This document shows positions 5,238 through 5,249 of a stretch of 5,249 nt of DNA, piece by piece. The position numbers and the translations under genes were made by a program. Every line of letters starts with the position of its first letter. The first letter of the stretch is position 1. The DNA comes from an uncultured Lachnospiraceae bacterium (GTDB lineage Bacteria; Bacillota_A; Clostridia; Lachnospirales; Lachnospiraceae): contig USDU01000175.1 of the NCBI GenBank assembly GCA_900553635.1, positions 1-5,249 on the forward strand, written 5' to 3'. The notes beneath the pieces are model-generated. The model was not told the DNA's origin, searched no databases, and saw only the letters and a program-made list of their open reading frames with translations.

Positions 5238-5249
5238 AGGGGAAAACTT

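Noticed and set aside
4023..5249. A phase-variable invertible promoter controlled by the integrase
   Set aside because: No pair of inverted repeats enclosing a promoter was found by eye on either side of the gene. The one dyad present encloses only seven bases.

Overview
ORGANISM. The window looks like chromosomal DNA of an anaerobic member of the Clostridia (Firmicutes). This is an inference from the AGUAGG-type Shine-Dalgarno sites ahead of most genes, the family types present (short chromate-transporter protein, LarC-type protein, AGCS amino-acid symporter, LysR regulator), GC-rich coding DNA with very AT-rich intergenic promoters, and short intergenic gaps. No taxonomic marker gene (rRNA, ribosomal protein) is present, so genus cannot be given. 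LAYOUT. Five protein genes fill the window: a single-domain ChrA-type transporter (minus, 42-626); a LysR-type regulator (plus, 731-1621) divergent from it; a LarC-like gene (plus, 1614-2513) overlapping the regulator by 8 bases; an AGCS sodium:alanine/glycine symporter (minus, 2640-4022) converging on the larC-like gene across a strong bidirectional terminator; and a tyrosine recombinase/integrase (minus, 4205-5185) with its own terminator just after the stop. No RNA gene, CRISPR array or insertion sequence is visible, and no stretch over 300 bases lacks a gene. HOW THE PARTS RELATE. The lysR-chrA intergenic region (627-730) holds two interlocked divergent promoters and AT-rich dyads at about -65 relative to the predicted chrA start, the classical LysR-type activator position. 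This suggests the regulator controls the transporter. A ribosome-binding site at the extreme left edge suggests a second gene, probably the partner ChrA half, begins just outside. The regulator is also translationally coupled to the larC-like gene. MOST UNUSUAL. The LarC-like protein is 299 residues, against roughly 400 or more for the family. It keeps the first LarC motif and the whole C-terminal (CTP-binding, LarC2-like) domain. The middle of the N-terminal domain, normally His-rich and metal-related, is replaced by a charged, A-rich-coded linker with a degenerate 11-12-residue repeat, and the protein has one histidine. No larA, larB or larE is in the window. Also notable is a candidate recombination-site dyad (4141-4167) just downstream of the integrase gene, which could mark one edge of an integrated element. 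No completely new system can be demonstrated from this window alone.
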